Shown piece by piece: positions 59,442-64,000 of a stretch of DNA of 64,000 nt. The stretch's first letter is position 1; each line of letters starts with the position of its first letter. A program made the position numbers and the translations under genes. Under the pieces are notes generated by a model, which worked only from the letters and a program-made list of their open reading frames with translations, was not told where the DNA came from and made no database searches. Origin of the DNA: Anthopleura xanthogrammica (taxonomy: Eukaryota > Cnidaria > Anthozoa > Actiniaria > Actiniidae); contig OZ025222.1 of NCBI GenBank assembly GCA_964019055.1, positions 2,129,246 to 2,193,245 of the forward strand, written 5' to 3'.

Positions 59442-60701
59442 CTATAATTAGGCGTTACTTTCGCTTTCATTACCATATCATCATACAACCTCTTGTTAAA
59501 AATAATCATGGATCCTTCCCTCTTCACTGCTTCCCAATATTCAAATAATTATCAGAACGCGATTCCTCCCATTATAGTCAAATCAAGACTATCTTAACAG
59601 TCTTTAAAAACCTTATAGTGTCCCACCTGGTAACACAAATTAACATTTCACTGTTCTCCCATCTTCAGCTAACTATCATAACACGACTCTGCCCATCATC
59701 GTTAACTAATCGTAAAATTTTGGTGACCATAAAAGTTCTGATATCACTGATTAGAGATACAGAAGTGGCGCTGGCGCTCCAAACAAATTGGTGTGCGTCG
59801 ATGGCGCATAGTTGGGTGGACAAAAGGTGGATATACCCTTTTACCGATACGGCGGCCATCTTGAATTCAAGGGATGCCGAGAGGGCAATTATTGGAAAAT
59901 TTATAGTATGCACAGCTGTCAGGGTGTCTTTTTATATAATTTAACGTTATCCAATGGGAAACACATATAAAAACCAATTGAACTTGCTGACAGTTGGGGC
60001 GATATCTGGAGACACCAAAACGTAAAATTATTTGCGAAAGTAACCCCGCCCATCTATGCTTTATATATATTTCCAAGTTAGCATCCCATAATTTAAGATG
60101 GCTGACGCATTGGTAAAAGGAAGGTCCATAGCCTCTCGCCGATGGTTCTATCACACACTTGCTGGGCGGATACCGGTTTGTTCGACTCAATTACGACCGG
60201 CAATAAAAGGGGTCTGGAATAGACTATTTTCGAATTCGTTCAATTAATACCGTGTTTCTTGATATCAGACTCATTTATACAGGGTAAGCCTTAATTATTT
60301 TAGCGTCAGAATCATTCACAAATACCAAACGTAAAGTAAAGAATGCATAAATTCAACAATATCAACACTTTGAAATTCCACACAAAATCGAGCGGCTATA
60401 GCTAGCTCTGAGCAACAGCTAGAGAATCTGAAACTGACTGGTTCGGAGCACTAGCTTGCGAATGGCATAATTATGCATTTTGATGGGAATTCGCAAACCA
60501 AATCGCAGACTTTCAGGATTTTAGGGGGCTCGACCGAGACCCTAGGTTCGCCCAATGGCAATGCAGCTGGCTGAAAGATACTGAAGGCTCAAGACCGGAT
60601 CAATTTGTAGTGAATGGTTGCCAAATTACGTCTGTTATTCACGCCGCATTCAGTCAAAGTAGGTTTGCTTTGAGGAGGATCTAGTTTTTGATGTCCCGAC
60701 G

Positions 60702-63573
60702 ATGGATGTGAGCAAAGTGAATGAATTCTTTAAGGAAGATGAGTGTGGTCCTCTTAGCATTTGTGCCGTCGAAGAACAATCCGAGACGAAACCGCGGCGA
60801 TGGTCCGATTTGCCAACTGGTTCCCCAAAGTTACAATGTCAATTTTTATCTTTCAGTCATTTTTTGAGCTCTTTACAAAAAATTCCTTCTGTTCAACAGA
60901 CAAGGATGTGGGTTCTAAAATGTGATTTTTCGTTGGGATTTGGAGACTTTGGAGTAATCTCGATTACCCCTCCTTCTCCGTTAGAAAAGGATAGATCACC
61001 GGACCAGGAAGACGACAGCGATGAAGATAAAGGACAGAAGTTCGATGACCAAACACAAAACGACAAATGGCCGTTGTTAAGGGGCGTTGAGAGGTCACAT
61101 TCTGTTTTCCTTCGAGGGAAAAATACCTTCAATCCAAGTCCATTTGAATCAGAATCATTCAGAGGAAATAATGACGCGATAGGTCAATGCCAAATATTTG
61201 AAAGTAAAGATCCAACATTAGAGTCGACGCTTACATACGATTGCCTCAAAGTGGCTAAAGACGCCAGTTTTCTTTTTTCAGACGAGCACGAGGGAAACTC
61301 CGAAACGACATCTCATAGCAAAAGCCCCGAGATGAACTCATCCTCGTCTTGTTCCGCCAGTTCATCGAACTGTTTTTTGACGGAGCTCCATGTCGCATCG
61401 GCCGAATTTGTCTGCTTTTGGAACACGTGTAACCACAAAGAAAAAAACACTGATCGATTGTTCCATCACATTCTTCACTGCCATCTTCATCGTTCCACTG
61501 ATTTTCGATCGACCCGCTGTTTATGGAGAGGATGTTCCAGAGATGGTATTCTGAAAGTTTTTAATTCTAGGCACAAGTTGCTTGTTCATGTAGGGATCCA
61601 TTGTCAGAAACTAAAGGAACCACAAGTCGTAAGTATTCATTATTTTCTTCGATTCCTCGATGCGGAGTAGGTGGGTTCTGTGCTCTGAATCTAAGGTAGT
61701 AAAATGCGGTGGACTGCCAAACAAAGTTCTTGCGCGTTATGTACCCAATATAATTCATGACAAAAAATGTTGGTCGGAGATCTAGATCTGAAATCTAAAA
61801 TCCGAGACCGAAGTCATCGCTCAAAGTTGGTGTCACATTGAGATATTAACGTGTTGCGAACTACTAATTAAAAAGACAAAACAATTATCGTTTTCCTTCA
61901 TATTCAAATTCACAGCTCACAGCCCAACCGACGTTTTTTAAAATAGGTATACCATGCAATATATATTATGAGGACACATTTTGGACCTTGCCTGGTGTCC
62001 ACTGGTAGATATAGAGGTTGCATTGGTTTTACTGTAAATATATCACTGTATTTCGACTCATAAGGGAATTGAGCCAATTTCATTATTGGTGACGTGAAAA
62101 AAGAAAAAAAAGAAAAAAAAAAAAAAAGAAACCGATACCGAAGGAACAATCATGACATTGTAAGTAAAGCGAAGATTTGTTCAATGCTGTTATATACATA
62201 GTCATTCAACTCCTATGTAAGTTTTGCGTGGCGATAAAAATTAATTTTATATTTCCCAGATGAGGATATTCAATTTTTTAAAACTTTCTTTACATTTTAA
62301 TCACGTCTGTAAGATTCGTTGTTTTTCCCGCCTAAAATATCACATCGGCAAAGATTTCTCGGTGTCTTCAACTAATCATTTCTGATTTTTCCAAGCCTGC
62401 GCGGTCACACCACCCCACCCTTTATTCTCTACACTAAAGGATGGGTACATGTACACGATGGGATTTTTCATGCATATGCGACGTTGCAAAATTTAGAGAT
62501 TGCAGTTTGTGACGTCGCAAAAAGTAGAAGCAAGTTTGCGACGTCGCGTGCGACGACTGAATCTCACCGTGTGAAACAAAGTCGCACCGTGCGATTTAGT
62601 TTTTGCGACGTCGCATGAAAACTCGCATCGTGTGTTCACGCCTAAGGACGTTTATTTACTTGTTGTTTCAGCTCGACGAAGCCAAAGACCAAACACCATG
62701 TGCACCACAAACCGAGCAGAAGAATAGTTCATCGAGTAATTCAATGCAGGTAGGACACTACACATTCATTTCTGCGATTTGACTTTTAGTTTTGAAGACA
62801 TTTGAGAACAACATTGAGGAATTCACTTCCAAAGGTGGTGGGCCCCGTAAGATGACAATAGGCTATGTGCATCAAAGCCCACAATCCACTCTGGGAAACT
62901 GAGTCCTACAAAAATGGATCAGCTATATCAAAGAAAATATCGGGAAAAAAATACTCTGGTATTTTCGGCTGTTGAAATATACTTAAATTTCCATAGAGAA
63001 TGTCGAAGAAATGAAATTGTCAGATGAATTTTTAGGAGTCAGACAAGCGTAAGTACTCAGTTTCCCATGCAACATGCGAGTATTTTGAGCTCCTGCACAT
63101 TGGCTATTGTTTTGGCTCCAAATTTTTCTTAAAAGAGCCTATTTATTTATTTATTTATTTATTTACCAATATTTAGCGAGGATGTTTGAAGTTTGCCCCT
63201 TCAGCATTGCTGATATCAATGGGGCTCCTAGATATATAGCTATTTCAAAAAAAAAAAAAAAAAAAAACATTCCAAGACCAAAGGGCATTGTGGGTCTCAT
63301 TAATTTGAAATAAAAAGTAAATATACAGCTATTTGCTCTCTATATGTAGCTAGTATATTGTTTCGGATGGAATACACTAGAAATGAAATCAATAATTATT
63401 TATTTTACTTTAGACAATACTACATGACCCAAAATGCATTAAGGTCTTGGAATGCAGTATTCAGTACGCAGTATTCAGTATTCAGTATTCAGTATTCAGT
63501 ATTCAGTATTCAGTATTCAGTATTCAGTATTCAGTATTCAGTATTCAGTATTCAGTATTCAGTATTCAGTATT

Positions 63574-63670
<97 letters not shown>

Positions 63671-64000
63671 TCAGTATTCAGTATTCAGTATTCAGTATTC
63701 AGTATTCAGTATTCAGTATTCAGTATTCAGTATTCAGTATTCAGTATTCAGTATTCAGTATTCAGTATTCAGTATTCAGTATTCAGTATTCAGTATTCAG
63801 TATTCAGTATTCAGTATTCAGTATTCAGTATTCAGTATTCAGATTTTTTTGAAATAGCTGCGTATAGCAAGAATGTAATATCAATCACTAGATGAATGCT
63901 AATGAGATGACATCAACGTTGTTTTTCTCAGAATCTTCTTGGACTGCGACGACTGTTCATGTTTCGTAAAAGTGGTCAATCTTCACGATGTTCAAAGCAA
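60702..64000 (+). CDS. Zinc-finger protein with tandem CWCH2 motif (GLI/ZIC/AEBP2/HINFP-type), 5' part, runs off the window
   Basis: Exons: 60702-61628 (309 aa), 62672-62749 (26 aa), 63932 to beyond 64000. All are in phase 0 with good GT/AG sites. An in-frame TAG lies 42 bp before the ATG. Two adjacent fingers have the C-x-W-x-x-C form: C238-W240-C243 with His 255/256 and 259/261, and C273-W275-C278 with His 296 and 300. Paired CXWXXC fingers are the tandem CWCH2 signature known from GLI, ZIC, ARID2, AEBP2, HINFP and fungal PacC/Zap1 families. The second finger ([10 protein letters not shown], then NSRHKLLVH) is most GLI-like, but no TGEKP-linked finger follows at once, so membership is open. 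The N-terminus is acidic and Ser-rich. Exon 3 starts [15 protein letters not shown]. Predicted nuclear DNA or nucleosome binder; the 3' end is not visible. Confidence 0.75.
62455..62645. mobile_element. MITE-like imperfect inverted repeat rich in GCGACGTCGC
   Basis: Arms catgcatatgcgacgttgca and gcgacgtcgcatgaaaactc, with several internal gacgtcgc copies. In intron 1 of the zinc-finger gene, ending 26 bp before exon 2. Confidence 0.55.
63452..63842. repeat. (CAGTATT)n heptanucleotide array with a CAGTATG core block
   Basis: About 56 heptamers. CAGTATT blocks flank a block of about 13 CAGTATG units (about 63576-63668). Because 7 is not a multiple of 3, all three plus frames read the same heptapeptide repeat, so three overlapping ORFs appear; none is a gene. 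Intron 2 of the zinc-finger gene, about 90 bp before exon 3. Confidence 0.97.

Larger units (their letters stand above)
57602..60701. other. Intergenic between the RING and zinc-finger genes
   Basis: RING gene 3' UTR, three MITE-like inverted repeats, then about 1.2 kb with no recognised element that should contain the zinc-finger promoter. ORFs at 59618-59944 and 59867-60190 show no protein features. Confidence 0.6.

Noticed and set aside
63358..63895. Three overlapping ORFs of 136-164 aa
   Set aside because: Products of the heptamer satellite only, with identical peptide in all frames.

Overview
This window is nuclear DNA from an invertebrate animal: AT-rich, with multi-exon genes, GT-AG introns and dense short repeats. 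An anthozoan cnidarian (anemone or coral) fits best. The reasons are a BMAL that keeps its vertebrate-like C-terminus, an intronless class A GPCR, and a LINE tail of the kind common in corals. The lineage is an inference, not a proof.

Layout, left to right. (1) 1845-24278, minus strand: a 15-exon gene. The spliced coding length is 12,627 nt (4,208 aa) with every exon phase agreeing. It encodes a KIAA1549-like (UPF0606/DUF3827) single-pass membrane protein whose ectodomain is a giant Ser/Thr-rich mucin encoded by one 9.67-kb exon. That exon holds about 65 units of 31-33 aa and about 23 units of 27 aa. A D-arm-deleted tRNA-Trp-like sequence lies in one intron. (2) 27081-36970, minus: a 13-exon, 640-aa BMAL/ARNTL (cycle) circadian bHLH-PAS factor whose introns are packed with minisatellites and MITEs. 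(3) 38454-38810 and 45828-46124, minus: two paralogous small secreted proteins. Each has a poly-Arg run, then eight cysteines spaced CX3CX3CX3C-X8-CX3CX3CX3C, then an acidic tail. I do not recognise this family, and it is the strongest candidate here for something undescribed. (4) 41871-42911, plus: an intronless class A GPCR between the two paralogs. Its TATA promoter has a duplicate about 0.9 kb upstream, and a truncated LINE lies between the copies. (5) 53513-57601, plus: a 9-coding-exon RNF38/RNF44-type RING-H2 E3 ligase of 461 aa, probably with a non-coding first exon near 48.0 kb. (6) 60702 to the window end, plus: the 5' part of a zinc-finger gene with a tandem CWCH2 motif (GLI/ZIC/AEBP2/HINFP-type).

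The genes do not form a pathway. BMAL is the core clock activator. RNF38/44 is a ubiquitin ligase with SUMO-interaction-like motifs. The mucin and the two small peptides look like surface or secreted products.

The intergenic and intronic DNA is mostly repeats. I see about a dozen MITE-like inverted repeats, a tRNA-derived SINE family (two copies, possibly three), a 57-bp minisatellite family at seven loci, and many simple repeats. All splice sites were read by eye from GT/AG positions and frame continuity; there is no transcript evidence.
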